From NCBI GenBank assembly GCA_029378245.1, contig JARKIF010000242.1, positions 1 to 44,770 of the forward strand: 44,770 nt of DNA, given 5' to 3'. The notes beneath the pieces are model-generated. The model was not told the DNA's origin. It saw only the letters and a program-made list of their open reading frames with translations, and ran no database searches. A program made the translations under genes and the position numbers. This document shows positions 9,938 through 22,141 of this stretch, one piece after another (the first letter of the stretch is position 1; the number at the start of each line of letters is the position of its first letter). This DNA is from Roridomyces roridus. Its lineage: Eukaryota; Basidiomycota; Agaricomycetes; Agaricales; Mycenaceae.

Positions 9938-12323
9938 CTACTTTAACCTCGGGCGCCACTTCTTCCGGGTCGCATCGGTCAGATTGATGCCCTGCTCCAG
10001 CAAAATCTCGGACCACCGAACCCATTTACTCTTCGAGATATCCCGCCTGCGAGTCGCACACTGGTCAGCACCAGTTTCCATTCGCAAAACGAGACAAACA
10101 CTCACTCTTTCTTTGGCCACCGGCAGGCCAGGGATTGGATTTCGTTCAATTGCGGAAATTGCGTCGATTCAAAGGCGCTGAAAAAACTAGCCCATCTGTT
10201 ATCTTCGGCTTTTTTCCTGGGCAGCCATTTATGAGTTCTAACGACCATGATACTTGACTGGATGATGTACGTACCACTGGCACATCCTTAAAATGAGTTT
10301 CTCCAAAGAGTTTGCCGTGGCGGAGCCTGTTAAAAAGTGCTCTATCTGGAGCATAGCTACCTGATTGAAATGGAATCAAAGGAGAACCTGGTAAAATGCA
10401 GGTGCACGCACTTCACATTGGTCCAACTGAGAATAAAGATAAAGGACCCGGATGTTCGGGCAGACTTCCAGGATTGGGATTTCCAAATCCTCTGCAGAGA
10501 AATTCACCAAATCGAGTTCCACCAATTTGCTGCCATGCGAGCGGAGAAAGGACCAGAATCCGGGGTTGAACTGGGCCGATTTAACCCTCTGAAGAGCCGG
10601 CAATCTACATGTTTGGTAAGAATGGACGTGGGGATTCAGGAACATGAAACCATACTCCATGCGCGCAAGGAGATCCAAGAAGGATGCATCCGCACGCAGG
10701 ATTCGTAGATCAGTGAACTTCGACAGCCCACCGACAGGTACGTTATCTGCATTTAGGGCGAACTCGGTCGAGCATATCCAAGTCAAGGATCGTAGCTCGT
10801 CCAACTGAGCGAACACCGTGGGGTTGAGAGCTCCGGGGTGATGGCCAATGGGAATAGAGATTTCGTGTAACGTCCGGCCAGAGGAATTCACCACAGCCAG
10901 GAAGGCATCCCAGCTAACGTGGAACTCCCAGGTCCGTAGTGGAAGGCCTTGGATGTCTCCGCCCCAGTTATACCACCCATTAACGCATCCCCACAATTTT
11001 GTGAGACCGGTCATCTTGGACATAATTGGAAGCATGGGATCCGATTCATCATCCAAGTCGGAATCGGCGTCGTGGTGGGGTTTGGAGAAGTCGTTGCCCA
11101 CCACAATGGTCCTGACATGTTGACCAAGCGAAGGATTACTCTCCAGAACGTTTGTAAATTTGGAGACAGATTCTGAAAAGATGAGCACCACGTGCGTGTA
11201 ATAATGAGGAAGTCCGAGTCGCTGTTAATTGGAGGAATTAGGTGCACTTCAGGCATCGTTTTTGAATGATATAGACACACGTAAAATGTTTTCGAGACCA
11301 GCAAGAATGGCAAACGTGAGTCGGGCCCTTGCAAACCTGTCCATAAGGGTATTGACAGGAGAAAGTAAAGCACACGACTCCAGATGTTGTCTTGCACCTC
11401 CTGCGGTTCCGATGCCATCGGAGTAAATGGGAATGGGGGGGCTGGAATGACATGTGAAGAGGCAGTGTCCGCTGCTGTCCCGCGATATGTTTCGTATTTG
11501 GTGATTTCCTTGAGCGATGTCGATTGGTCCTCCCAATTGAGGTACTCCAACTGACCGGGATACACCGGGTCCGTCACTTGGATGGATCGCAAAGGGCAGT
11601 CTTGAAGCACCGAATATGCCTCGATCACATCGTCTATGAGCTTGACGGTGAGCTCCCGGAGTCTTCGAGCATCCACGAGAGCTTCGACGATCCCCGGTCT
11701 ATCTACAATGTATTTCACGTTGGGACAGTGAAGAATGGTCTGCAAAATAGGATCAGCATCCGTCAGCGTCCAATTTGTGAAGAGCGACGTATGCGTACCA
11801 ATTGCTGCCATTGCGGTATCGCTGCTGCCACGGCATCTGCCAATCGCTCAATCATCTTGTTATGCAACGGCCGCCTGGGGTTGTCGAGAACAATTAGCCG
11901 TCGAGGCCGAATCGAAGCAAGACCGTCACAAAGTCCGGTGGTGTTGTCCGAGGCGAGTATCTCGAAAGACAAGCAGAGATCAGTGATATTAGGCGCAGCC
12001 TTGAGGATGGTGCGCATTGGTGCCCCATATCCGCCTTCGACACGGAGGTGTTTGATGAATTGCCCGAGATCTTTGTTTTTGGACAAGGCCTGCCCCAGAG
12101 CCTTCGCCTGCGCTTTGGAGCGCAGGACGACCACGTTATAGAGGAGCGGCGTCGCGACGCGCAGCCACGACTTGCAGACGAGGAGATAGGCCGAGGGAGA
12201 CTGGGAGTACTCCGTGAAAGGAGAAATGTCAGATGTATTGGCGAACTTTTTGTCTGGGACTTTGAGTGCCGGCGAGAGGATTTCGGAGATGATTTCGTCT
12301 GGGAGCGAGTTGTCCTCGGACAT
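9938..12323 (-). CDS. F-box protein, paralogue copy C (intact, inverted)
   Basis: Predicted SCF ubiquitin-ligase adaptor. Exons, read on the minus strand: 11799-12323, 11281-11739, 10656-11221, 10412-10604, 10275-10360, 10106-10216, 9938-10046. They join in phase to 683 codons including the stop (682 aa). N-terminus MSEDNSLPDEIISEILSPA is the F-box start; then AYLLVCKSWLRVATPLLYNV. An acidic stretch (DADSDLDDESD) sits in exon 3 and the C-terminus is WVRWSEILLEQGINLTD. Its structure is that of copy B, but the gene is inverted, so B and C converge. Exon 4 ends at CAATGTGAA before GTGCGT, the only choice that keeps phase with the EHFLTGSA segment. Function beyond the F-box is unknown. Confidence 0.85.
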
Positions 12324-12708
12324 GAGACTCTATCCACATGATTTCAGAATTTTCAGTGGGCTAGAACCCCCCGCTCACCAGTAGCGTCGTGGGCGGTGCG
12401 CAGAGATCTTGCAAGCTCGAGAGCTGGTGAAAGACAGAGTCAAACGCGTACTGTCACAGGCACGGCGTTAAGTAGCAACCGTGTCACGGCGTTTTCGGGT
12501 CTGGTACAACTCCGATCAAATATTTTCGGCGGCTCTGTCGGGTTCATCTTGGGTTCATCTGTGTTTGACCTGAGTACTTACAGGAATATCGGCATGGGTT
12601 CGATGGGAGTGGCCGCGGTTCCAATAATTCAGGAATCAGCCCTCCTACATTAAATTTGAATACATACACATTACAGTACACTTGGCCTTATTAAACCGCC
12701 TTGAACAA
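12324..12708. other. Intergenic region between F-box copy C and the carnitine acetyltransferase
   Basis: 385 bases between the start of F-box copy C and the 3' end of the acetyltransferase, both on the minus strand. It should contain the promoter of copy C and the terminator of the acetyltransferase. No gene or repeat seen. Confidence 0.4.
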
Positions 12709-15500
12709 TTAATACTCCGCCATCTGTATGACCTTGCCTGGATGAAAGAAAGAAAAACCAATCAGTCATCCAATCCACCTACGAATCAATACAAGTTTTT
12801 TCCACTCACCAACATGAGAATGCACCGTCGTCTTCCTCTGCCCAAGCAACTGCACATCCCCCGTATCGAAAAACGAGTACCCCGCTAGTTCAAGGTTCGT
12901 TCGCTCAGTCAGTTACATAAACAGAAAGATAGAGAGAGAGACACGCACGTAATTCAATATCCTCATCCTCACTATCCGTATTCGCACCTCCATTGATCGG
13001 TCTTCCAGTCTTGGAGTCGCGCAGGATACCGGTATGGTCAACGAACGGTGCAGGCCGCTCATTCGCATCGCGATGTAGCTGCACGAGGACACGCTGGACG
13101 TCTTGGAGGTAGCCTTTGAGCGTGTCGAGGAAACGGCGCGTTTGGAGATGTTTCGAAGACGCGCAGCTGGGGGGTTTGTTTGAGTATTCGACATGGCTTT
13201 GCAAAGAGAATTAATACGCACATGGACACCCCATCTTCCTTGATGATATACCCAATTCCATACCTACACGCAAGGAGATCAACGTCGGCCAATTCCACAT
13301 AAAGCAAAGCAAAACAAACCCGTCCGCCGCAACAGGTCCAAACCCAAACAACCGCAACGCAGGATTCCCGCAGTTGGACGTCGAAAGGATGGACGTGCTG
13401 ATCAACGCCCATCCCGGATCCGTAAAAATCGCGGGCATCTTGATCGGGTTGGCGGGCCCTGGGGCGGGGTCGTCCGGCGAGGGGTTGAGGTTGCCTGTGA
13501 TCTGCCGCTGGAGGAGGCAGTACAGCGCGTATAGGTGCCTGCAAGATGAGTACAATTGGATTGAGGATGGGAATCGATCGAACCTGTCCTGCCCGAGCCC
13601 CTTGCTACACTCCTTGGTCAACGCAACATGCCGCTCGCATGCCTTTCGGAGCGCAGCAATCTTCTCCGAGGGCGACGCGTCCGAGTAGAATTTCTAAAAG
13701 TCATTTCAATTCCTCCTTCTCCCTGTCAAAACGTATCCGTTACCTTGGTAAATTCCACACTCTGCGGTTGGATGGACCGAATAGCCTCCGTCCGACCGTG
13801 CAAAAATGCCTTGGTCATCGCAGGCTCATACACACACTCGATTCTCCCTACCCGCCAAAATCAATCAGCTGGGTACTCTCAACGAAACAGAGAATCCACA
13901 TACCATACAGCCCAAAATACGCCGCCTGGAACGCCATCTGCACAAACGCATCGGGACTGAACCCATGGCTCGTAATAAAATTCTTGCCATAACCCTTGAA
14001 CTCGAGGGCCTGACAATCATTCTGGCAGATAAGGTCGCTAAGACGCGTCTCGGCGAACCGAATGCCCACGCGGAGCTCAGGCCCAAGTTGCCAATCGAGC
14101 TTCTTGGGCGTCGTGTCGATGAGAATCGGCGGTGGGGAGCCATTGGTGACTTTGGACTTGTATGCGCGGGCCTGAGGAGAGAGTTTTGCTTTGAAGAGCG
14201 TTGGAGCCGAGGGGTTGATGGACCGCGCGAGGAGCATGAGACCCTCGGTGAACACGTCTGCCGCGAATCGGAGCACGGTATGGCCGTCAACGCCGGTATG
14301 TTCGAAGTTGATCCCAGCGGCACCGTCGGCGCAGACGATAATCTGCAGCTTATCGTACCACCGATTGGTGCAAGTCCCAACCTGCACCCCGCTATCGAGC
14401 TCATACGTCCCACACAAAAAGTTGCCACACAACTCTGCCAGGTCCCGCGGAGAGGTATCGTCGAGACAGACGACGAACAGCGCGTTATCCACGATTTCGA
14501 GACACGACGCGTTGTTCTGGTCTGTTGAGAGGATAGTCCGCAGACGAGACCACTCTTTACGATTCTCTGTCGACAATACGCCGATGGCACCGCGCGCGAC
14601 CTCGGATCGGTGGGTCTTGTCCGCGTCGGTGACGATGGCTTGCAGATTTCGGATTACCTCGCGTTCGGTGAGCACCGGACGGTTCTCATCGTCGAGCACA
14701 TCGAACCAATCTGCAAACTCTCATAAATAAATGCAATTGAAACAAACTGCAACACACGCACAGAATTGCCCGCGTCGAAGAACGACGATATGTTGGGACC
14801 CCGGGCTGACTTGCATCTTGCATCCTCTCTGACAGGAAAAGTTCAGTATCACCCCTGCATGTGAATCATCGCTAGACAGACAGACGGACCTCGGTAGGGA
14901 TGCGCGCGGTGCCAAAGAGCCTTGTGTACTGGTCCATATCGAGAGGGACGCCGCGGACGTTGTCCGGCTCGAGTATCTCGGCTCTAAGATCATGGATGAA
15001 GCCAAGTGAGGAGATAATCAGGGCCGCTGCACGGGGAAGCTGGGCGCCTCGGTCGGGGGTGGGGTCGTTCCTGTGTATTCAATTTGAGACAAAGATCCAA
15101 GATGAATAAAGACGAGAACAACGCACTCGAGGACGAAGAAGGGGTTCAAAGCCAGGACTACCGGATCCGAGTGCGAGAGGTAGGATTCGTACCAGAACTC
15201 CTCGATGTAACTGACCGACGTCGATATCCAATCAGCTTTTCCTCAATGCGGCGGACTGGCTCACCTATCCCGACTCCCAGCCCACTTGACCAGCTCCTCC
15301 TGTATCCTCGGCCCATCCTCCTCCAAGAACTTCTTAACCGCACCCTCCGTCTGCTTATGCTCCGCCTCATTCTGCAGCCCCTTGAGCGCCGTGAGGTACC
15401 GCCGGCATGTATCTTCCAAAGGCGGGATCGGGAGCTTGGGCAGTTGAGCCTGCCCCGAAAACGTGCGCTTCGTCGTCGTGTCGTCTTTGCTGAAGCTCAT
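12709..15500 (-). CDS. Carnitine O-acetyltransferase, cytosolic YAT-type
   Basis: Transfers acetyl groups between CoA and carnitine. Twelve exons join in phase to 723 residues: 15265-15500, 15127-15210, 14890-15070, 14762-14828, 13904-14710, 13744-13847, 13584-13693, 13320-13538, 13222-13263, 12949-13166, 12810-12884, 12709-12737. Seen: N-terminal LPKLPIPPLEDTCRRYLTAL, the opening signature of choline/carnitine acyltransferases; the active-site region GINFEHTGVDG with the catalytic His at about residue 327; CVYEPAMTKAFLHGRTEAIR; and the STS segment TSILSTSN followed by GFGPVAADGYGIGYII. No mitochondrial presequence and no C-terminal peroxisomal SKL (it ends MAEY), so a cytosolic form is likely. 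The start is the first ATG of the open exon. Nothing is broken: this gene is a good control for sequence quality in the window. Confidence 0.95.
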
Positions 15501-15740
15501 GGCGGTAAAGGGAGGAAGAGACAAGTTCCAGCCGGGAGAGAGATCGGTTAGCACAATAGCAGCATGATGTCAATCGGGCTAAAGGGGGAATGCGGGGCAG
15601 GCCCGGACACCCGTCCCGCCCCACATTTCAGCGCGGAATTGAATTTGAGACAGGCGATGAAAATTCACAAGTGAAATACATGGCGACAGCAAGAGGTATA
15701 GTCTATCTTTGTCTACAGTAACTAGATCCGTGTCCTTCAG

Positions 15741-17363
15741 TCACTGTATAACATGCAAAGTGACTGCATTGCAAGACGAGAACGCATAATGCGGGTGGTT
15801 GGTGACGGGCTCAAACACAAGATCGACGCGCCCATCGGCGTTGTTCACGGTGGTATTCGTGCATAGCGACCACGAGTCGGATTTTCCGCCAAAGGAGAGG
15901 AGGGGCGGACCAGACGCGGGTGTTTCCTACGATGATGCGATCAGATGGGAAGATCTAGAAGAAGAGGGGAAGCAGGACTCACAGCACAATAAGCTTGCGC
16001 CCCGGGGAATGGTGGACTCGACGCGACAAAGGCGGGCGACTCGCCATCAGTCGGGCCGATTGATGCCATCGACTGGGTGGGATTGGACGTCGAGCGGGGG
16101 AAGAAGACGGAGTTTTCGAGGGAGAAGAAGGGCCAGTCGGAGCAACACGTCGTGCAGGCCTATGGCGCTCAGATCAACGCCGGTCAGCAAAGGAGACTGG
16201 TGACGTACCGACAAGATGGTCCAAAAGGTATTGGGCACGAGCTCCACCAGAACTGCGCGCAGCGGCTGCGACGCGGGGAAACCCTGCGGCGGGTTGTTGT
16301 ACACCGCAAGAAGCGTAAAGTTGGCAACGTCGGCAGTGCAATTGAGGACTGGCGGGGGAGTTCCCGCGGCATTGAATTCATATAGAGCGATGCGGTTTGC
16401 GTTTCCACAATACTCGTTGTGATTCGCCACGCAGACCTGCCGACAATCGTCGTCCGAAACGTTGATTGCGATGGGATTGGTGCTGTTTCCGCACCCTGGG
16501 ATAATTAGATTAGAGAGTGATACGAAGATGAATGTGGGGCACTTACAGCACTCACGCCCGTCCTCTAGCCCTGCACGCGTAAAACCACCCGCCGCCTGAC
16601 ACACCGCCGTGCATGTTTCAGCCGTCACGCCAACAGGGATGTTGACGGACGCGGTGAGCGTGCGATTGAGTATGGAATCTCTTTATGGGCATACATCATT
16701 GACGCTGTCAAGGTCTGTGGGGAAACAGACATACGTGAGGCATCCTTGGTACGTCCAATCGGGCTGTGGCGTACGGACGAGTTGTGGACTCGGCTGGCCG
16801 CTGGCAAAGACGGTGAGGAACCCAGAACCGCCACAGATCTCAGAAGGGTTGCCAGCACAAGGCTGGGAGCAGTCGGTGAGGGGTACTTTGACGCCGGGGA
16901 TTTGGATTGTGGAGTCGCAATCTGCAAGGAGGATCAGTGTGGAACGCAGCTCGAGCCATAAAACGTACAGCACTCCCTGTGTCACAGTTTTCAGTATCAG
17001 ATCATGGAGAAAGTGTATGGACTCACTGTCCGAATTCCACGCCCGCAAAGGTGTATCCAGCCGTGGTGCAGAACGCGATACAGGATTCTACGGTCATATT
17101 GGACCGGACGGTGTTGGTGGCGGCCAGAGTGCGCGCGGTCGATGTGTCGGTGTAGCATCCGGCCAAAGACCAATTGCCAGGAAGGAGAGTGGGGTTGCTT
17201 GGACCAGTGGCTTGGCGCATGACTAGAGATGCACTCGCAGCCTTGGAAACAATTCAGCTGCGACCGGAGGAGGCGTCAAGGACTCACCAAAGGTAACAAA
17301 GACAATTTGATAAAGGAGAGGACAGACATGGCGAAGAAGCGAAAGTCTGAAGGATACTGCCAT
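15741..17363 (-). CDS. Secreted WSC-domain protein with two WSC domains
   Basis: WSC domains are cysteine-rich putative carbohydrate-binding modules of fungal surface proteins. Eight exons join in phase to 416 residues: 17288-17363, 17027-17222, 16969-16976, 16735-16921, 16547-16680, 16209-16495, 15983-16159, 15741-15926. The first about 25 residues are hydrophobic (signal-peptide-like). WSC 1 runs from LAGCYTDTS through AGVEFGQECYCDS to NPSEICGGSG; WSC 2 from YQGCLTDS through GREC(W)CGNS to NEYCGNANRIALYEF. The C-terminal 170 residues hold further cysteines (ACTTCC, SLCTNTT, SSCNAV) and no anchor that I can see. Odd: exon 3 is only 8 nt (positions 16969-16976); it is needed to complete the ECYC motif in WSC 1. 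The gene diverges from the membrane-protein gene at 18099. Confidence 0.88.
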
Positions 17364-18098
17364 GGCCGCGTCTTTAAGTACCAGGCAACCAGGGACGGAG
17401 AACTCGAGTGCCGCTGGCAGCCGTCGCGGCCCAGGAACGACGAACTGCAGGATTGACAGGATTAATGGGGGCGAGAAAAGATTATAAGGCTGCTGGGTGG
17501 GTGGTCGCCGTGCTGGAGTTGACTTGACAGATCGCCCTCCCTCGGGACTTGTTGCTAGCAGTTTCTCCTTCTTATCTCGAGGGGCGGACGGACGAGGAGC
17601 GGATGTAAGCCCACGAAAGGTCTGCGAATACCATGGATCAGGAACGGAGACGTTGACGCGTACAAGACTCACACACGCCGTTTTTGTTTCTCCGTGGCAA
17701 GAGCCCTGGACGGACTCGAATGGTAGGCATTGATAACAACTATTCGCGGCCTTGGCGAATGGTCGACGTATATTCGTGCCAGCGTGAGGCTTCGGTAATG
17801 ACATGGTGCCTGTCCGAGTGCTTGGCGGCCAATGAGAAATGGCTTCGAGAAATGGTGTTGGCGCATCACAGCGGGATGCTTGTGTAACGACCGCCTTTGC
17901 TCCCAACACCCATGACTGAAACAGCGTCTCAGACAAAGTCATTCCCGGCGCGGCAGAACCCTTGAAAAATTCGATTATTCTATAGTCTCACTTGCTTCCG
18001 CGGCGGACCCCCCGTTCCAGAATGTCTAAGACCCGCCCCCCGCCGCCACATTTATAAGAGCAGGGTGCCTCTGCATTCCTACTCCACGGACCGCCCCA
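17364..18098. promoter_or_regulatory. 735-bp divergent intergenic region between the WSC and membrane-protein genes
   Basis: The WSC gene starts leftward at 17363 and the membrane-protein gene rightward at 18099, so both promoters must lie here. Several short open frames cross the region but none resembles a protein or has a plausible splice pattern. A TATA-like CTTATAATC (minus sense) lies about 110 bases before the WSC start, and a clear TATA box precedes the other gene. Shared regulation is possible but not shown by the sequence. Confidence 0.5.
18051..18058 (+). promoter_or_regulatory. TATA box of the membrane-protein gene
   Basis: TTTATAAG lies 41 bases before the ATG at 18099 and follows a GC-rich stretch. 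The distance fits a short 5' leader. Confidence 0.5.
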
Positions 18099-20195
18099 AT
18101 GCCCCCTTCCTACAACATCGACCAACTCCCCTTCGACTCTGACGCTCCGGTGCCCGAGATGAGCAAAGAGTACCGCGAGAACCTTCTCGAGACTCGATCC
18201 ATCGTGTCCACAGCAGCGTCCTCTGTCGCGCCGTCCACCGTCTTTAGGGGCAAACCCATTCTCGTGGTTGGTCTCGGAGTGGCCCTTTCCATCGCGCTCA
18301 TCCTGGTCGGCCTGTTTGTCCACATTTTCGTCACCCATGAATACGCCCAAAACGGCGGGTACATCTTCACCGCAGCCTCACTTGGATCTACACTCGCAAT
18401 CGCCCACGCACTCGGGGCGGCCATCCTCTTGACGCTTCCTGTAGTTTCTGGCCTGTATAGCTATCGTCTCGCTTGGCATTGGCTCAAGGCATCGGCCGAT
18501 ACGGGACACGACACGGGACACGACCGGCCTACTCCGTTCCAGTGCGTAGCATCATCATTCTTCCCAGACTCGGACTAATCTTGCACAGACTAGGAGTAAT
18601 CATGAACCTGCTGAATGGCGCCAACCTCCCCGCGTTCTGGGGAGGCATGCGGTACATGTACGGCATCGGCTCTACAAAGCGTTCCGCCTATCGACCTCCG
18701 ATTTTGCGCCGCGCCATGTTTGTCCTCGCACTCACGCTATTCGTCTCCCATGCCTACGTGGTTCTCGACATTGCTCTGAGTGCCGCGTCACAGGCCACCT
18801 CCTTTACTCAACTAAACGCATACGACGGGGCTTGGCCCCAATTGTCGCGCCAGATAAACTCTTCGATGTGTGCCACCAGCGACGGTGCTGTGGCCGCGGG
18901 GATCAATCTGTGCGGGCTCGAAGTCCCTGGGTACGTGCATCAATACAGCTTGGAGCATCCGCTGACGGCCATTCAAGAGACGCCCCTTTCAGCGGCTCGC
19001 TTCCTGAAGCCCTGCGAACCCTAACCAACAACTCCGAGACGAACGCCGTCGCGTTTGGTAACGACGGCACGGCCTTTATCGTCCCCGCCTCTATTCCCGG
19101 CGATGTCGCGTTCCTGGGCTCCTCCCATGGTGTACTGAGCAGCTGTCAGAGCATTACGCCGGAATGTGTCGGCCAAGGGCCGTACGAGGGGCAGCTGAAT
19201 CTCAGCTGTCCCGCAACGGCGTTCTTCAACGCCGCGTTTGACGCGACTACGAATCAGTATCCCTTTGGGATTCTTGACCTGAATGGTCAAGTGTACCCGA
19301 TTCCCTATGAGGTCTCTACCAAGTGCGTTTCACACTAGGCAAAGAGGGTTTCGTACTAATACTCTGCAGTCCCTTCAATTTTGGTGCTGTAGCTTCTTCG
19401 CAGGCATACAGCGCTGACGACGATACATGTATGTCACTCCTTTCGATCTCACTCTCACTCTAACGCTCTCTCAGTCGTCGGAAACACGGGTTTCTTTGCT
19501 CACAGCGGTATCGACTACAACGTGCTCACCTGCTCCGTCACCGTCCTCGAGGTCTCCTACGCGTACTTCAATGGCACATTCACCATCGATCCATGGAACA
19601 CCACGGCCTCTACGAACCTCGACATCGTGCACGCTTTGGGCGCGATGACCACTGCGGCGTTCCTGCAGGAGCGCGTACCCGCGGCGATAGACGGTGCCAC
19701 GGAGGACTACGCCGCTGCCTTCAGCCGCGAGCTGTCGCGAGATCTTATTGCATTCACGGCAGCGCTCTACGAGCCTGCCCCGCCACAAGAGGTCCAGCGC
19801 GTCAAGGCTGTCCTTGGCACGCGCATTCCGCTGGCTGTGCTTGTCCTCATGCTCGTCTTGGTCGCAGGTTACTGGTACGTTTTACTTGCCCTACCAACTC
19901 CCATTGTACTCACACCTTATTCAGTCTCCTCATCCTCCTCCTAACAGGCGCAGCCGCAGCCGCCTCCAGCGCCTCCCCATACACACTCCTCGCCCGCGCT
20001 CGGCTGTCATCGCCGCTGACGGCTGTACACGCTGCGTATGCGCGGTGCGAGGCGCATCGGACGTGGGAGAGTACGAGTGCGAGGTTGTTTAGTACTGAGA
20101 CGGGGTTGGATCGGTTGTGTGTGGGTCCGACGACGACGAGTGCGGGGGGGTTGGCGTTTGGGGTTACGAGGGCTGTTGTGGCGCCTTCTGCTTGA
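18099..20195 (+). CDS. Multi-pass membrane protein of unknown function
   Basis: Six exons join in phase to 614 residues: 18099-18541, 18589-18930, 18993-19322, 19370-19428, 19475-19874, 19925-20195. I recognise the general type (Agaricomycete transmembrane proteins without assigned function) but no named domain. Seen: a soluble N-terminus of about 50 residues; membrane segments near residues 52-76 (ILVVGLGVALSIALILVGLF), 95-120 and in exon 2 (RRAMFVLALTLFVSHAYVVL); a long probably extracytoplasmic region with N-glycosylation sequons (NSS, NNS, NLS, NGT, NTT) and cysteines; and a C-terminal double hydrophobic stretch (IPLAVLVLMLVLVAGYWCLLILLLTG, interrupted by the last intron). The intron 18931-18992 is required, since reading through ends at a TAA at 19024. 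Start: first ATG, 41 bases after a TATA box. Confidence 0.8.
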
Positions 20196-20794
20196 GGATG
20201 AATCGAGGAGGGTGGTGGTCATGAGATAGAGGAAGGAAGGAATAGGTCGTTCTTTTGTATCATAGGTGTGGAATGGATATTTGTCTTTGTTCAAGGAGTT
20301 GCGGTGCCTTCACTCTGTACATGTGCACTATGCGAAGACTCTACCCCTAGTCGCACGCCGCAGAACTTTTGATGATTCCTGGATCCGGAGGTTCCAGGTC
20401 TGATCGCAGAATAATTTGGCGTTTTCTCCATTTTCTCCCACGCTCCTATTGGTTGATGGCGGGACGTTTAAAACCCTGCGAGGGAGTGCGGCGCACGGAC
20501 GAACGAGCAGCATCCTCCAATTCCATTCATTTGTGCTCTTCGTGGAAGACGGAGGACCCAGGTCGGCCCGGAGGGCGGTGCTATAAGTAGCTGATCAAGC
20601 CGTGCCGCTATGGCCCAGCATGTCTCTCTCTCGCTCTCTCTATTGTGCCAGTCACCGTAGCGTTGTTGGAAGAGATCTGCCCTTCCCCTCAGCAGCCAGA
20701 CCTGGACCGTGGTACTATTGAGCCTGCCGAGACTTGGCCGAGACGCTGAGTTTGAATTCGGCGAGCGTTTGATGGGCGGACGCCGGCGATCATC
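20196..20794. other. Intergenic region upstream of BTB1
   Basis: About 600 bases with no gene. CTATAAGTAG at 20581 could be a TATA element for BTB1, 245 bases before its ATG. The frame open upstream of BTB1 from 20709 starts with GTG and is not shared by the other copies. Confidence 0.35.
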
Positions 20795-20825
20795 GATCAA
20801 ATCACACTTTGTCCTGCACCACGAC
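20795..20825 (+). promoter_or_regulatory. Conserved leader directly before the BTB start codon
   Basis: The 31 bases before the BTB1 ATG (GATCAAATCAC... to ...CACCACGAC) match the 31 bases before the BTB2 ATG (23841-23871) with four differences. The core TTGTCC(T)...CCAC(G/A)AC-ATG recurs before BTB3, BTB4, BTB5, BTB6 and BTB7. It is either a conserved 5' untranslated leader and start context or simply part of the duplicated unit. Confidence 0.5.
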
Positions 20826-21918
20826 ATGGAAGTCGACAACGCACCTCATCGTATCCCCGAGCTCTGGTTCGACGACGGAAGCCTCATCGTTCAAGCTGGA
20901 GATAGTCAATTTCGTGTCCATCGTAGCATTCTCGCGGCATGCTCTGCCGTCTTCAAAGACATGCTGTCCTTTCCCCAACCCGCTGACGAGCAGCTAGTTG
21001 ATGACTGCCCATTGGTGCACCTCACGGATTCTCCGGAAGAGGTCACCGTCTTTCTTAAGGCTATCTTTGTGCCCGAGTGCGTCACGTCCATTAAATCTAG
21101 TGCTTACTTATTATTGATACTTTTGTTCCAGCTATTTCATGCCGTTCCCCGCAAACACGGAATATGAAATTATTCGAGGCTGCCTTCGACTCAGTCATAA
21201 ATATGGAGCTGAGCACCTTCGCCTTCGGGCGCTGATACACCTTTCGTCCGGACTTCGCACCACCTTGTCTCAATACGACGACGCTCGTTATTGCTATGGC
21301 TCTGAGGCCCTTGGCCGACCCCAGTCAGACATGAAATCTTGGCAAGCTCTGGATGCGCCATCGGAGATGTCTAGCATCCAGCTTGCCCGAGAGGTCGACG
21401 CTCCGTGGGTCTTACCCCTTGCGTTCTACGTACTTTCGAACAGCTTGGTTCAGCGCGGCACTACGTCGGTAAAGGAAGTTGTCCGTGGGACTACCTGCAA
21501 CGGAATATCCGTCGCCATTAGCGCAGAAGATCAGGACTCTTTCCTGTCCGGCCACATTCGACAGGTCCAGTTCAGGGCGACGGGCATCTTGAGATGTTTT
21601 CTAGACCCCGTCGAAATCCCGAACTGTTCATCAGCTCTCAGTTGTTTGAAAGCCAGATTATCTGTGGTCAACAGCGTGGGCGGGGCGACCTCTATATATC
21701 CCTCAGTGCCCCTTGACATTTGGGGTGAGTCCAACTGGGACAATGTGGCGGATCGAGTTTGCCCCACCTGTCTCGCCTCGCTCCAGGCTAGATACTATGC
21801 CACGCGTCAGAAATTTTGGGACGATCTCCCCAAGATGTATGGATTGCCGCCTTGGGAAGAGTTGGAGCAGATGAAAGTGGCGGCCATTGGGCCACAGTGG
21901 TTTCCTTCTGAGTTGTAG
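20826..21918 (+). CDS. BTB/POZ domain protein BTB1 (intact)
   Basis: BTB/POZ proteins of this kind dimerise and often act as Cullin-3 adaptors; targets unknown here. Exons 20826-21076 and 21132-21918 (intron GTGCGT...TTCCAG) give 345 residues. Seen: PHRIPELWFDDGS, FRVHRSILAACSAVFKDML, FPQPAD and VTVFLKAIF (BTB fold, residues about 5-85); YFMPFPANTEYEIIRGCLRLSHKYG; AREVDAPWVLPLAFYVLS; a C-terminal VCPTC pair; and the closing YGLPPWEELEQMKVAAIG. The layout is the standard one for this Agaricomycete family. ATG at 20826 is chosen because all paralogues share it. First member of a tandem array of four. Confidence 0.85.
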
Positions 21919-22141
21919 GGTTTGTGAATTTCATCGGTTCATTGCACTTCTGATTCTGATTGTCTTTCTTTTGTCCGATCTAGTTTAAAGTCGAGTCACC
22001 AAGCTCAATGTACTACGGTTATGTGTCTATACTTGTTTCGTTCGAGATTGAATCACGTTTTGCCAAGTTCAAAGCCGCACCGTCGACTATACCGGAAACA
22101 AGACATCCCTCTGTCGTTCTCACTTAAGTTCTCCACTCGCC

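Noticed and set aside
13806..14528. 240-codon open frame on the plus strand
   Set aside because: It lies antisense to the largest acetyltransferase exon, whose protein is unmistakable; the composition of that exon explains it.
15084..15551. 155-codon plus-strand frame
   Set aside because: Antisense to the first exons of the carnitine acetyltransferase.
20709..20825. N-terminal extension of BTB1
   Set aside because: It would start at GTG and is not conserved in the other copies beyond the leader; the shared ATG at 20826 is better.
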